Below, piece by piece: positions 32,113 to 42,537 of a stretch of DNA of 64,000 nucleotides; positions within the stretch are counted from its first letter, which is position 1, and the number at the start of each line of letters is the position of its first letter. The notes under the pieces are model-generated. The model was not told the origin of the DNA. It saw only the letters and a list, made by a program, of their open reading frames with translations, and did no database searches. Both the position numbers and the translations under genes were made by a program. Source of the DNA: Capniomyces stellatus (lineage: Eukaryota; Kickxellomycota; Harpellomycetes; Harpellales; Legeriomycetaceae); contig LUVW01000027.1 in assembly GCA_001661515.1 (NCBI GenBank), positions 47,781 to 111,780 on the forward strand, read 5' to 3'.

Positions 32113-34239
32113 TTATAGTTTAGATTCAATGATCTTGAAGTTAGGATCAATGAACTTGCAAATAGTGCTCCAGATCTCCTCCAATATCAATGGGTCGTCT
32201 ATTGTTGGTGGTGTGGGATAAGGACATCTGGGTGGAAGATTGTTTCTGTTGTTCCCCGAGTACGAAACCATAAGTCTAATCATTTTACGCAGGATCTTTC
32301 CGCTTCTAGTCTTTGGTAGCCTAGGAACAAACAGAATGTTTTCGGCCAACATTGAAGCCACCGCGCCAATATCCGAGTTAATTTGCTTGGCGATTCTCTT
32401 TCTGATCTCAGCCTTCTCATTCTCTGTCTTGTCAACATTCAAAACAGCAAACACCATTGGAACCTGCCCCTTAATCTCGTGTGGCTTAGGGACAACACAG
32501 GCTTCGGCAATAGCCTTGTCCTTGACAATAATTTCTTCATAAGCCGAGGTTGAGAATCTGTGCGCTGCAATGTTGATAACATCGTCGTTTCTTGACATGA
32601 TGTGGACATAGCCGCTCTCGTCGATAAAGCCAACATCACCGGTATCGTAGTAGCCTGGGAATTTGTAAAAGTACGACTCAAAGAATCGCTTTTTATCCTG
32701 CCACAAGTCTGCAAAGAAGCCAGGAGGAAGTGGCAGTTTGATCACGACGTTCCCTACTTCGCCAGCATCAGCTTCAGCAATGTCGGTCTCTGGCAAATTG
32801 TCATCTTCGTTAGTTTGGTCTTTGGTCCGAATCACTCTTAAATCCACCCCTGCAAGCGGCATACCAGCACTTCCAAAATGAATTGGCGCTATATCTTTGG
32901 GATCATCTGATGCTCCAATGCAAACTCCTGAAATTGGCGACCCCGACTCTGTCTGCCACCAATGGTCAACTGCCACTTTCTTCAACGCGTCAAACTTATA
33001 CGTGTTTCCTTTGACAACTCTTCCTGAAGTGTGGCGGATCCACCATTTATGGATCTCTGGTGCACATCGCTCACCCGCCATGTATAGCCCACGAACGCTG
33101 CTAGTGTCATACTTGTTAACGATCTTGTGATCCCCATCCTCGCGGCGGAGAACCATAAGTGCGGTTGGTGCTGTTGAAAATATCACCGCCTTGTTCTCTT
33201 CAATCACTCTGAAAAATGCTCCGGCATCTGGCGTGCCGATTGGCTTGCCTTCATACAAAATAGATGTACATCCCTCCAGCAACGGAGCATAGCAAATATA
33301 GGTGTGCCCTACAACCCATCCAAGATCGCTGGCACAGAAGAACACCTCGCCAGGCTTAATTCCATACAAGTACTTCATTGTCCACCCAAGAATCACTGCA
33401 TGTGGTCCTGCTGTCCTTACTACACCTTTTGGGGCTCCGGTGGTTCCGCTAGTATAGAGAATGTACAAAGGATGGTTTGAGTCCACAATCTCCACGCGAG
33501 CATCAGGCAAACACTGAGCCTCTGCAACCTCTTGGGTCCAGTATCTGTAGCCAGAGTCTGTATCCAGCTTAACTAAACATTGTTGGCGCTGGTAGATGAT
33601 TTTTATGCTTGGCTTATACTTTGCAATCTCCAGTGCCTTGGTAAGCAGTGGCATGTAAGGAACCAGTTTATCCTCTCTCTCAATTCCGCATGTAGCTGAC
33701 AAAACCACCTTTGGTTTGCAATCATCAATGCGTTTTGCTACTTCGGGAGAAGCAAACCCGCCAAACACCACCGAGTGAATAGCACCAATTCTCACACAGG
33801 CAAGCATTCCAATGATGGTTTGTGGGATCATAGGCATGTATATGATAACAGTGTCGCCCTTTCCAACACCATTTTTAACTAAAACCTTGGAAAACTCCTT
33901 TACCCTTTCCAGTAATGAGCTGTATGTGTATGTCTGCTTGGTTTTAGTTACTGGCGAGTCGTAAATAATGGCGGGCTGGTTTCCGCGGCCCTGTATAACG
34001 TGTCTGTCAAGAGCATTGTAGCATACATTGAGTTTGCCGTCTGGAAACCAGTCAACATAGTGTTTTTTCTCTGGGTCGGGAAAATGCAAGGCGATTTTTG
34101 GCGTCGTATGCCATTCTATGTTTTTGTGTGCCTGGTCCAACCAGAACTTGCTTGGATTGGTTAACGACTCGCCGAGCATTAGACCCTGCTTTACGTTCCG
34201 GTTTATGTATTTGTTTTGGGGCTCTTTTTGCGGTGCCAT
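32113..34239 (-). CDS. Acyl-CoA synthetase, ACSS3/propionyl-CoA synthetase type
   Basis: The single exon encodes 708 residues. The family activates short-chain acids (acetate, propionate) with ATP and CoA through an acyl-adenylate. The N-terminal segment (NPSKFWLDQAHKNIEW) and LNVCYNALDRHV fit the ACS N-terminal region. The AMP-binding loop is YTSGTTGAPKGVVR, and the following GHTYICYAPLLEGCTSILYEGKP with PDAGAFFRVIEENK matches ACSS3/PrpE more than classical Acs. WWQTESGSPI and YYDTGDVG are the A5 and A7 motifs, and PKTRSGKILRK at the C-terminus holds the catalytic, acetylatable lysine. Length slightly exceeds the usual 630-690. No mitochondrial presequence is obvious (MAPQKEPQNKY), so a cytosolic location is likelier. 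Propionate preference is inferred from motif similarity only. A TATATAAA box lies 106 bp upstream of the start. Confidence 0.9.
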   Translation of the reverse strand: MAPQKEPQNKYINRNVKQGLMLGESLTNPSKFWLDQAHKNIEWHTTPKIALHFPDPEKKHYVDWFPDGKLNVCYNALDRHVIQGRGNQPAIIYDSPVTKTKQTYTYSSLLERVKEFSKVLVKNGVGKGDTVIIYMPMIPQTIIGMLACVRIGAIHSVVFGGFASPEVAKRIDDCKPKVVLSATCGIEREDKLVPYMPLLTKALEIAKYKPSIKIIYQRQQCLVKLDTDSGYRYWTQEVAEAQCLPDARVEIVDSNHPLYILYTSGTTGAPKGVVRTAGPHAVILGWTMKYLYGIKPGEVFFCASDLGWVVGHTYICYAPLLEGCTSILYEGKPIGTPDAGAFFRVIEENKAVIFSTAPTALMVLRREDGDHKIVNKYDTSSVRGLYMAGERCAPEIHKWWIRHTSGRVVKGNTYKFDALKKVAVDHWWQTESGSPISGVCIGASDDPKDIAPIHFGSAGMPLAGVDLRVIRTKDQTNEDDNLPETDIAEADAGEVGNVVIKLPLPPGFFADLWQDKKRFFESYFYKFPGYYDTGDVGFIDESGYVHIMSRNDDVINIAAHRFSTSAYEEIIVKDKAIAEACVVPKPHEIKGQVPMVFAVLNVDKTENEKAEIRKRIAKQINSDIGAVASMLAENILFVPRLPKTRSGKILRKMIRLMVSYSGNNRNNLPPRCPYPTPPTIDDPLILEEIWSTICKFIDPNFKIIESKL

Positions 34240-34344
34240 TTTAGAGTGTGTTGGTGTTTCTGGTTTTGTTTTTGTTTTTGTTTTATTTTTATTAGTTGTT
34301 TGCTGGTGTTTAATGCGTTTCTCAGACTGAAAGGCATAAACCTG

Positions 34345-34352
34345 TTTATATA
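34345..34352 (-). promoter_or_regulatory. Probable TATA box of the acyl-CoA synthetase gene
   Basis: The minus strand reads TATATAAA 106 bp before the ATG at 34239, a canonical TATA motif at a plausible distance. Function is inferred from sequence and position only. Confidence 0.5.
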
Positions 34353-35711
34353 CTAAAGTAGTTGCTGTTTAAAACAGGGAAATAAAAAGGGTGCTGAAAT
34401 AAAACTTGAGAAAAGAGTGTAAATTTTAGGTCTGTAGACATACTCTTGTTTGCGTTAAATAATAGCTCTGTATTAAATCAGCTGTTGGCACCTTAGCTTT
34501 CCGAAACTCAGTGTATTTTTCCACAAATTTGTTTTTGGGGTGTAAAGTAAATTATGAAACTAAAGATAGCCTGAACTTTGTGCTTGCTATTTCCAATCAA
34601 ATCGGCCCGTTGGTAAATTAATTATCTCCAAACATCTGAAATAACTGACGAAATCTCCCTAAATATTTTCTTCTCGAATAATATAAGTGCTATTACAATA
34701 GATTAAAAGGTGTAAACTGTAAACGCAATTAGAAGAAAGTAAAAGAAAAAGAAAAAGAACAAACTATTCTGAACAGGGGAGTTGGATTAAAAGTGAAATG
34801 AGTTGAAATAAAGTGAAAAGATTCAAGTTGCAAATGATTAACAGCAAACGGCGTTAAACCAAAGCTATCATTGATGATTTTTATTTATTTGTTACTATTT
34901 CAATACCCCACTGTCTGTAATTGGCTTGCCAGTTGTGTTTTATTTATGCTATACAAAACTTGGAAATTGTAACTCGAGACTGTTCAAAACTGTGAAAGTG
35001 GGTTGGTTTAAACCACTTTTCCGCTTGTCTGTTATTGACCCATGAGAGTCAAGGTTTATTAATTGCAAACTTAAATTAATTAAGTGAAATACGCATTTCT
35101 GGTGATTTGGTTCTAGTTGGCTAATATATTGTGCAGGTGAATAATAAAACGGTGGGTTGACCAAGAGGATAATGGGTGCCAACAGAGTATTTCTAGCGGC
35201 ATTCAATGCAGTAAACACAAGATCAAAAGATAACACCGTCCAAGTTGTTAAATAATACATAATATATTTCATAGCAAAAAACTACCCCTGTAATAAAATC
35301 GCATTTGCTAATCAAGCTTTTTCCTGCATATTTTTCTAACCGCATACCTGTTTTAATGAATTAATTTGACACCTAAAGATAAACTAATTGCTAGCCGACA
35401 ATTGACTATGGGCACCAAATCATTTTTTTTTTTTTTTGCGTTTCGGCTGATTTCAATTCTAGGGGAAAACAAAAATCCTTAAATATTTTTGTAAACGTTT
35501 TGGCACAAATTAATCCAGAGATTAACCAAGTTACGTTACCGTTAGTTTCGCCAAACCAAACCGAACCAAATACAGAAGCTACTATACTATCAAAACTATA
35601 TGGATAGTACATGTTGCTGATGGTGATACCTTCTCTCTTCAAATCCAGCCTTTCAATTACATTTTGCTAATCGAGGGACGCAAATACGTATTTGGTGATC
35701 GCCAATAACTA

Positions 35712-35750
35712 TAGCTCGGTATGTCTAGCATACGAATGTTGGTTCGAACC
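35712..35750 (+). other. tRNA-like remnant with A-box and B-box motifs
   Basis: TAGCTCGGT (A-box-like, 35712-35720) is followed by GGTTCGAACC (perfect B-box core, 35741-35750). The spacing is about 15 bases shorter than in a tRNA, and neither a T stem nor an acceptor stem forms, so this is at best a decayed tRNA-derived sequence. Chance is possible. Confidence 0.3.
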
Positions 35751-36939
35751 TCAAGTCAGGTTGATAAAAGTATCATCTTTAGTGATCTGTGGCTTGACCG
35801 AGTCGCTTTTCACCCATCGCAAAACATTTGATAGTTTGACTTGTTGATTCTATCCTTTGAAGGAAAATGACCAAAATGACTGTATAAATTCGGTACCAAC
35901 CAAAACGGTATGTTTAGCTAAAAAAAAAACATCTGGTATTTTCTTAGCGATAAGAGGTCTGAAATCAAACAGCGTAGTGAAACAATCAATGCTGTTGATA
36001 AATTGAACATAATCAGCGTTTATTCATTTATTCACACTGGACATGACGCAGAACCCGGCTTCTTATCTTGGGGTCTAGCATTTAGCACAAACCACAAGTA
36101 TAAAGCAAGAAAAAAAGTGTAAATAGATATTAGATATTGTCAAAATAGACAATATGTATGTCCTTATCAATGTATACCACATGTATTTGATAAAAAAAGG
36201 ACAGCCAAAAAAAAAAAAACCTCACATTGCTACTGCAGCAAGGTGGTTGTAGCAAGTATTGCAAATACATTGAGATGTACTTTAATGTAGTTTTAATAAG
36301 TTTAAATAGAGTGGGAAAAAAGAAAAAAAATCAAGTTATATTTAATATTGTGAGCGAAAAAGTCGTTGGTGTTAAATTAGCAGGGTAAAATGTAGTAATG
36401 AAACTGATTAAAAAAGAGCGCGAGATATAAACACCGCAGTTTTAAACGCTTTTGATTAGTAATAATCATGGAAACAATGTTGGAAAATAAAGAATGCAAA
36501 GGAATTAGGAGGAAACAAAGTGAAAAGACTGAACTTAACCAATGGATGTAAAGAAATAGTCAAGTTGGATCAGCAATAACATGGCTGATTGGGAGAAGGA
36601 AAAATAAAGCGAGTTGGTGTGATAACTCCAATAGGTGAAATGTAAATTAAGAAATAATTGAAATTTTGGTTAAATCCACATGGAAAAAAAAAACCCTAAT
36701 TATTTTATTTGATTTGTTTTAAAGTTGAACAAATAGAAAACATTGGCAAAAGAAAAACAAAGTAAAGAAAAAAAGGGAAGTTGAAAAAGGTAAAAGCAAG
36801 TTCAAATCAAAATATAGTGGAAAAATCAAAATTGGATATTTCAGAGATAAAAAAAAAAGATAAATAAAGGTAGAAGGTACAAGCCGAAACATTCAAAAGC
36901 GCAAATTAGGAAATTTGGGAAATAAAAAAAAGTAAGAGA

Positions 36940-38361
36940 ATGTCACCAATAAATAAAGTATATGATTATATTGTGATTGGGGGAGGCAGTGGAGGATTAG
37001 CGAGTGCACGCAGGGCAGCTTCTTATGGGGCGAAGGTGGCGTTGATTGAGGCAAGCGGAAGGCTGGGAGGGACTTGTGTGAATGTGGGGTGTGTGCCAAA
37101 GAAAGTGATGTTTAATGCAGCAAGCATTGGGGCAGCGATTCATGATGGAAAGCACTATGGATTTTCAGTGGAGTATAAAGGGTTTGACTGGGGGGTATTG
37201 AAGAAGGGTCGAGATGATTATGTGAAGCGGTTGAATGGGATTTACGAGAGGAACTTGGTTAAAGACAATGTAGAGTATATCAAGGGGTTTGGGAGTATAG
37301 TAGGGAAGAACCAGGTAAGGGTTGGGGATGAGGTGTTTGAGGCGGCAAAGATATTGATAGCGGTTGGGGGGAAGCCAACGATTCCAAAGGTGCAGGGAGC
37401 AGAATATGGGATCACTAGTGATGGATTTTTTGATCTGGAGAAGCAGCCAAAGAAGGTAGCGGTTGTTGGGTCGGGGTATATTGGGGTGGAGTTAGCGGGG
37501 ATTTTCAGGGAGCTTGGCTCGGAGGTGACGTTGATGACACGGACGGATACGATTCTTAGACTGCACGATGAGATTATAGGAGTGACTTTGATGGAGGAGA
37601 TGAGGAGAATAGGGGTGCAGTTTGCAACAAACTCGCGGACGGTTAGCGTTGAGAAGGTGGAGGGTGGGGAGCTTCCGTACCGATTGAACTGGTCGGTTGT
37701 TGAGGCAAACACACAGGTTACCGAGAGCGGGTCGACAAACAGTGTGCAGGCAAGCGACGATTTTGACTGTATTGTATGGGCGGTTGGCAGAGAAACAATG
37801 GTTCAAGGGCTGGGACTGGAGAGCGTTGGGGTGAAGGTAGACTCGCGCAACTACATAATAGCGGATGAGTACCAGTACACAGGCGTTGAAGGCATTTTTG
37901 CACTTGGAGATGTATACGGCAAGGCAGAACTGACGCCAGTAGCGATTGCAGCAGGACGTAAGCTTTCAGACAGGTTGTTTGGCGGGCCACAATTCCACGC
38001 ATCAAAGCTGGACTACGAAATGATTCCAACGGCGATATTTGGAGTTATTCCAGCAGGCACGTGCGGGCTGACCGAAGCAGAGTCGGTGAAGCGGTTTGGC
38101 AAGGAAAACGTCAAGACATACGTCTCCAAGTTCAGCAACATGTACAACGCGCTTTTGCCATACAAACCTCCAACAGCGATGAAGATTATTGTTACGCTGC
38201 CTGAAGAGAGGGTGGTTGGGCTGCACATGATTGGGCGGGATTGCGACGAGATTCTGCAAGGGTTTGGAGTGGCAATGAAGATGGGGGCCACAAAGCAAGA
38301 CTTTGACAACTGTGTTGCGATCCATCCAACAGCAGCAGAGGAACTGGTGACAATGAGATAG
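36940..38361 (+). CDS. GLR1: Glutathione reductase
   Basis: The single exon encodes 473 residues, the usual length. The enzyme reduces oxidised glutathione with NADPH and FAD in the cytosol (and mitochondria in some fungi). Features are the FAD-binding GGGSGGLASARRA near residues 15-27, the redox-active disulfide GGTCVNVGCVPKK at about 43-55, the NADPH-binding GSGYIGVELAGIF near 182-194, the second FAD motif ALGDVYGKAELTPVAI and the C-terminal interface HPTAAEELVTMR with its catalytic His. There is no presequence before the FAD motif, favouring a cytosolic form. The coding strand is very G-rich in the 5' half. The gene is convergent with the LTA4H-like gene, 178 bp away. Confidence 0.97.
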   Translation: MSPINKVYDYIVIGGGSGGLASARRAASYGAKVALIEASGRLGGTCVNVGCVPKKVMFNAASIGAAIHDGKHYGFSVEYKGFDWGVLKKGRDDYVKRLNGIYERNLVKDNVEYIKGFGSIVGKNQVRVGDEVFEAAKILIAVGGKPTIPKVQGAEYGITSDGFFDLEKQPKKVAVVGSGYIGVELAGIFRELGSEVTLMTRTDTILRLHDEIIGVTLMEEMRRIGVQFATNSRTVSVEKVEGGELPYRLNWSVVEANTQVTESGSTNSVQASDDFDCIVWAVGRETMVQGLGLESVGVKVDSRNYIIADEYQYTGVEGIFALGDVYGKAELTPVAIAAGRKLSDRLFGGPQFHASKLDYEMIPTAIFGVIPAGTCGLTEAESVKRFGKENVKTYVSKFSNMYNALLPYKPPTAMKIIVTLPEERVVGLHMIGRDCDEILQGFGVAMKMGATKQDFDNCVAIHPTAAEELVTMR

Positions 38362-38539
38362 CTGACGCAAGTCATTTGATTTCAGTTTAATAGTACTAGT
38401 ATATTTTATTATAAAAAAAAGGGGAGAGTATTTATTGGAATAAAAAATAAATAAATAAAATAAAACCGAGTACAACAATAAAAGGGAATCGTATTAATAA
38501 GAATACTAGTGGTAAAACGCCAAGTGATTGGAGAGTTAC

Positions 38540-40648
38540 TTAGAGGTTCAAGTCTTTGCGGACCATTCGGGCGCAGATGGGGTGGTAGGTGTTTTGAAGG
38601 CGCAGGAAGGTTTCGGTGGCAAGAACATCACCGCCCTCGTGCTTGCAGGCATAGAGTAGTCTGTAAATAGGTCTTGTAAACTTCATTCTTCCCTGGGAGG
38701 CAACAACATCAACAGCAGAATCAAAGACGGAGGAGTAGTGGGCCTCAAGGGCAACGTAGAGGAATGCGGCTCTGATTTCGTAGTTACCGGCATAGCTGAG
38801 ACTGTAGAGCGAGTCCATGGCGGCAAGAGCAGGGTGGGATAGTTTGAGGTTGCGTTCCTTGAGGTTCTTGAAGAAGATGAGCTTTTGCTGGGTGGACAGA
38901 GCAGTGAAGTGGGCCTTGTCGCAGGAGGAAAAGTCGTTCAGCTTGTCGCAGCAGAACCATTTGTCTGCAAGTTCAATAGATGCCTGCTGTGGTGAAGCGT
39001 CAAACTTGTTGTCGACAATAGGCATTCCTGGCTTGTGGAACCAGGTATCCCAGTCAACCGAGTCCAGTTTGGCCGTTCCGTCGCTGCCTAATTCCTGCGC
39101 AATGTAGCTGTACAGAAACGCCTTGAAGTCTGCTGTTTCAATCGACTTTCCGCTGAACTCCCTGATGTACGCCCGCGAGAATCTGGCCCACAGCTCGTGG
39201 TCAAACAGACTTCGCAGGTAGTACAGCAGATTATACCCCTTTTCATACGGAACTGACGAAAATGCATCGTCTGGGTCCACGTTGTTCAGGCTCGGAACCA
39301 AGTTTGTCAGCACGTTGTCTTGCCCAATCCTTGTCACGTCATCCTGAAGGTGCTCAATTCCGATCACCGACAACAGCTGGCTTGTGTCTTTCCCGCTCAG
39401 CTTTCCCGTAATCTCCCGCTCAAAAAACGTCGTCCACCCCTCATTCAGCCAAAAGTGCTCCCAGTTCTTTGCTGTCACCAGGTTTCCTGACCAACTATGT
39501 GCCAACTCGTGGTTGATCAAATCTATCAACGATCGATCCCCCGCTATCATTGTTGGCGTCACAAATGTCAAACACGGATTCTCCATCCCCCCGTATGGAA
39601 ACGATGGTGGAAGCACCAGCAGGTCATATCTGCCCCACACGTACTCCGTTATTATCTCCTCTGACACAGCCACCGTCTTCTCCAAATCCGCAAACTCATA
39701 TTTACACGCCTCCTGCAACTCCTCCTCGCTCCAAACCGCCGTTCTAGGTCCCAACTCATGTCTCTTCAACACTCCACACGCAATAACCACCAGGTACGAC
39801 TAACCAAACCAAACCACACATCATTTTTTATTCTTTATTTTTTCTTTTCTTTTCTCTTTCATCAAAATACTTTTACTCCACTCTTGTCCTTACCGGTATT
39901 CTGATCTTTTGCTCAAAGTAGAAAATCGTGCTATCCCCTTCATCCTTGCTCCCCGTCGATATCGCACTCATAAGCGCTGTAAACGGCTTTGCCGCCTTCA
40001 ACTCTCCCGTATACGTCAGCTTAATCGAAGGACTGTCTTGACATGGCATCATGCTACGCGCGTAGATGCTTTGGCATTGCGTAAACAAAAACGGATACTT
40101 CTTTCCGCTCGTTTGCTCCGGCGTAAGGAACTGCAATGCCACTCCCTTTGCTGTCGTCTGGTAACTAACTGTAATCGAAACTCTCTCCTCTGCTTTATAC
40201 GCCCTGTCAAGCTTCACCACAAGCGCCTTTCCGTAAATTTCATGTGTCTCCCCATAACAATGCTATATATGTCCCAATACACATTTATTTTCTTTTTTAC
40301 TCTTTACCACTACAAGTCCCTTTCATTATTTGCCCATTACACTCGCAAATCAAACAAAAATAAAAACAAATTTTAAGCTGAAAGTAAACCTAAATATAAA
40401 ATAAAACGTAAACTACTCACCTCCAGCGAAACATCCTCAGAGCCCGACCTCAAGCTTGCCCTGTGGATATCCAACTCCATGGTATCCAAGACAACTTCAC
40501 CAACTCCATCTACCAAAATCCGTGCATCAAGAGTAGCAGTCCCTTTTATCAGCTTGTTGTTAAAGTCAATGTCCAGGTTCAAATGGATGCTTTCTGTAGT
40601 AACTTCATGCAGATTTGAAAGTGAGTTTGGGTCAATCTTTGTCAACAT
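38540..40648 (-). CDS. Leukotriene A4 hydrolase / M1 aminopeptidase, three exons
   Basis: Exons on the minus strand are 40648-40421, 40262-39894 and 39799-38540, all phase 0, giving 618 residues (human LTA4H has 610). M1 enzymes of this group are zinc aminopeptidases, and fungal members also show epoxide hydrolase activity. The GGMEN exopeptidase motif lies near 269-273. The zinc site is HELAH at about 296-300 with a Glu 19 residues after the second His (LNEGW). PYEKGYNLLYYL provides the catalytic Tyr. The N-terminal domain has the LTA4H-specific FLTPEQTSGKKYPFLFTQCQ and MMPCQDSPSIKLTY. The C-terminal helical domain is intact. Leukotriene metabolism in a fungus is not implied; peptide trimming is the safer inference. 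Confidence 0.95.
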
Positions 40649-41322
40649 TTTTTTCTTCTCTTTTCTTTACTTTATATATTTGCTCTGATTATATTATTAA
40701 TCAATCAAACCATACTCTTTCCGCTTTGCTGCTCTTAATGTACTGGCTTTATACCTTGCCCATTTTTTCCTTTACTTTTTACCTCTTTCACTACCTTTTT
40801 TTTCCTCCCCCCCTTTCAACTATAAGCCCTTGATATTATCTGCAATTTCGTTTTCCCAAACACAATCAACTTTTTCAATTATTTGCCATTATTAATTTCA
40901 CACATCCAATCACATATCTCCCTTTTACCCTCCCCCATTTACCTCTTTTGTCTCGATTGTTAAAACCCAGCCATTATTAATCAACCTACCTTAAACCTAC
41001 TCAAAAAAACTTTAACTCACGACCACCAAGCCAAGCTTCCTCCAACTCAACATAACCAGCCAATTTTTGCTCTAGTGCAGACATACATGGCATATATCAG
41101 TTAGCCACCCATTTCACACGAAGCTTACCTTTTGAATACTTTTTTTGTTTATTTTTAAATAAAAATTAGAAAAAAAAAACCAGTAGCTAGAAAGAAACTA
41201 GAAAAAAAATCAAAAGTTAGAAAAAAACTAGAAAATAACTAGAAATTAGAAAGAGTAAAAATAATTTGTAAAATTATCAACAACGTATATATACCAATCC
41301 TGCTTTTACACAGCCGATACAC
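40649..41322. other. Spacer upstream of the LTA4H-like gene
   Basis: This 674-bp region lies between two leftward genes. The right-hand part of the LTA4H-like upstream region is C/T-rich on the + strand (40740-41000). An imperfect array of ACTAGAAA units at about 41165-41250 lies downstream of the lineage-specific coiled-coil gene. Confidence 0.6.
41165..41250. repeat. Imperfect (CTAGAAA)n array
   Basis: About seven copies of TTAGAAA/CTAGAAA separated by A runs, in an AT-rich spacer. Confidence 0.7.
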
Positions 41323-42537
41323 CTAGTAGACAATACCATCCAACCCGCTCCTTCCCCTATCACCAATCTCACCCTTGAGATCACCATAGCCCGCAGCTTT
41401 GGCATTTTCAAAAAACCGGGCTCGCAACTCGTCTGGTTTCAGAAAAAACTTTGGATTTACCATGTCCGCACTGTAAGCTGTTCTAACACAACTCTTCACG
41501 CTATTATACCTATCTTCCATAATTTTCACATCTGAACTACCTTCAAGATGGTAATACATGTCAACGCATTTACGCAGCTCTGCCCTGCATTTGTTCTGTC
41601 TTGCTACCAGTCCCGAGTTTGCAAAGGCTATTTCATTTATGATTCTGGATTTTTCCAACTCCTTTACTTTGATTCTCATGTTGATCTCGTCAACAACATC
41701 CATAGCTTTGTAGTAGCTCTCTCCTGATTTTTTTTTTTTGAAAATTGTAGCATCAAGATTAACTTCCGCAGCTTTAACAGGAGGTTGTATGCCTTGAGTA
41801 TCAGCTAAATCACCAATTGTGTAACCTTCCTTATATAACTCTTGAAATTCATTATTCGCAGTTAAACGACCAACTTCTGCACTTAAAATATTGTAATTAG
41901 CATTTGCAGCACCGTATTCCTTTTCTGCAGCAGTGTATTCCCGATTTGCAGCAATATATTCCGGATTTTCAGCAAGGAGTTCCGGATCCATTTTAGAGTT
42001 ATTTTTGTAAATAGGATCTTCGACTTTTCTACGACTTGATCTCTTTTCTTCCCAAATAACTCGAAGTTTACTAGCCACAGCATAAGCTTTAAAAGCAGTT
42101 GCTCTTTTAGCCTCGATGGAAGCTAGAAATTCCTCAAATCTCAGTCCATCATCTTCTGCTTTTTCGAATTCTGCCTTGGCAGTTAAAAAGTTATCAACAG
42201 CATCTTGAAATGATTTTTTAGGACCAATTAGTGAACTATCCTTTTCTTTCTTTTCATCTGTTAGTTTTTGTATCTCATGATCAATTAATTCTTGCTTCTC
42301 AGCCAGCATACTAACATGTTTATCTTTATCTATATCTAACTCCTCGTAACTACCTTGGTTGATTTGGTTGTTACACTTGCGGTAATAGAACCCACCCTTA
42401 TTGTCTGTGGTTGCGGTGTCTAAACAACTGATCAAGCTGTATACAGCAGTGTGAGCTTCAGATTCGGCATTTGACTGACGGATAAACACTAAGGACTTGG
42501 TCAGGATAAGCAGCACTTACAACTTTAACAATTTCAT
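41323..42537 (-). CDS. Lineage-specific coiled-coil protein with heptad repeats
   Basis: I do not recognise this family. The proposed structure is exon 1 42537-42521 (17 nt) and exon 2 42436-41323, with an 84-nt intron (GTAAGT donor, CTGAC branch-like site, TATACAG acceptor), giving 376 residues. The start MKLLKFLISCL is a short hydrophobic stretch that could be a weak signal sequence. Without the splice, a TAA at codon 7 would stop the frame. Long charged helices follow (about 45-150). Residues 158-185 are four heptads of the type E-Y-x-A-A-x-x, encoded by four 21-bp repeats. Later Cys residues (NKCRAELRKCVDMYY) might pair. The C-terminus has about five Gly-X-Y triplets (GEIGDRGRSGLDG). There are no neighbours of related function. 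Extracellular structural roles are possible but unproven. Confidence 0.65.
41899..41982 (-). repeat. Four 21-bp tandem repeats encoding heptads
   Basis: Units at 41982-41962, 41961-41941, 41940-41920 and 41919-41899 encode ELLAENP, EYIAANR, EYTAAEK and EYGAANA. They lie in frame in the coiled-coil gene. Confidence 0.92.

Larger units (their letters stand above)
34240..36939. other. Divergent spacer, acyl-CoA synthetase and glutathione reductase
   Basis: This 2.7 kb AT-rich spacer lies between divergent genes. A tRNA-like pair of A-box and B-box sequences sits at 35712-35750 but with too little space for an anticodon arm. The region from 36300 to 36939 is strongly A-rich on the + strand, approaching the glutathione reductase start. 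No coding frame or complete RNA gene was recognised. Confidence 0.6.

Noticed and set aside
42517..42519. TAA read as a nonsense mutation in the orphan coiled-coil gene
   Set aside because: The TAA lies within a GTAAGT donor, and an 84-nt intron in phase removes it. That is the simpler explanation, though it is unproven.
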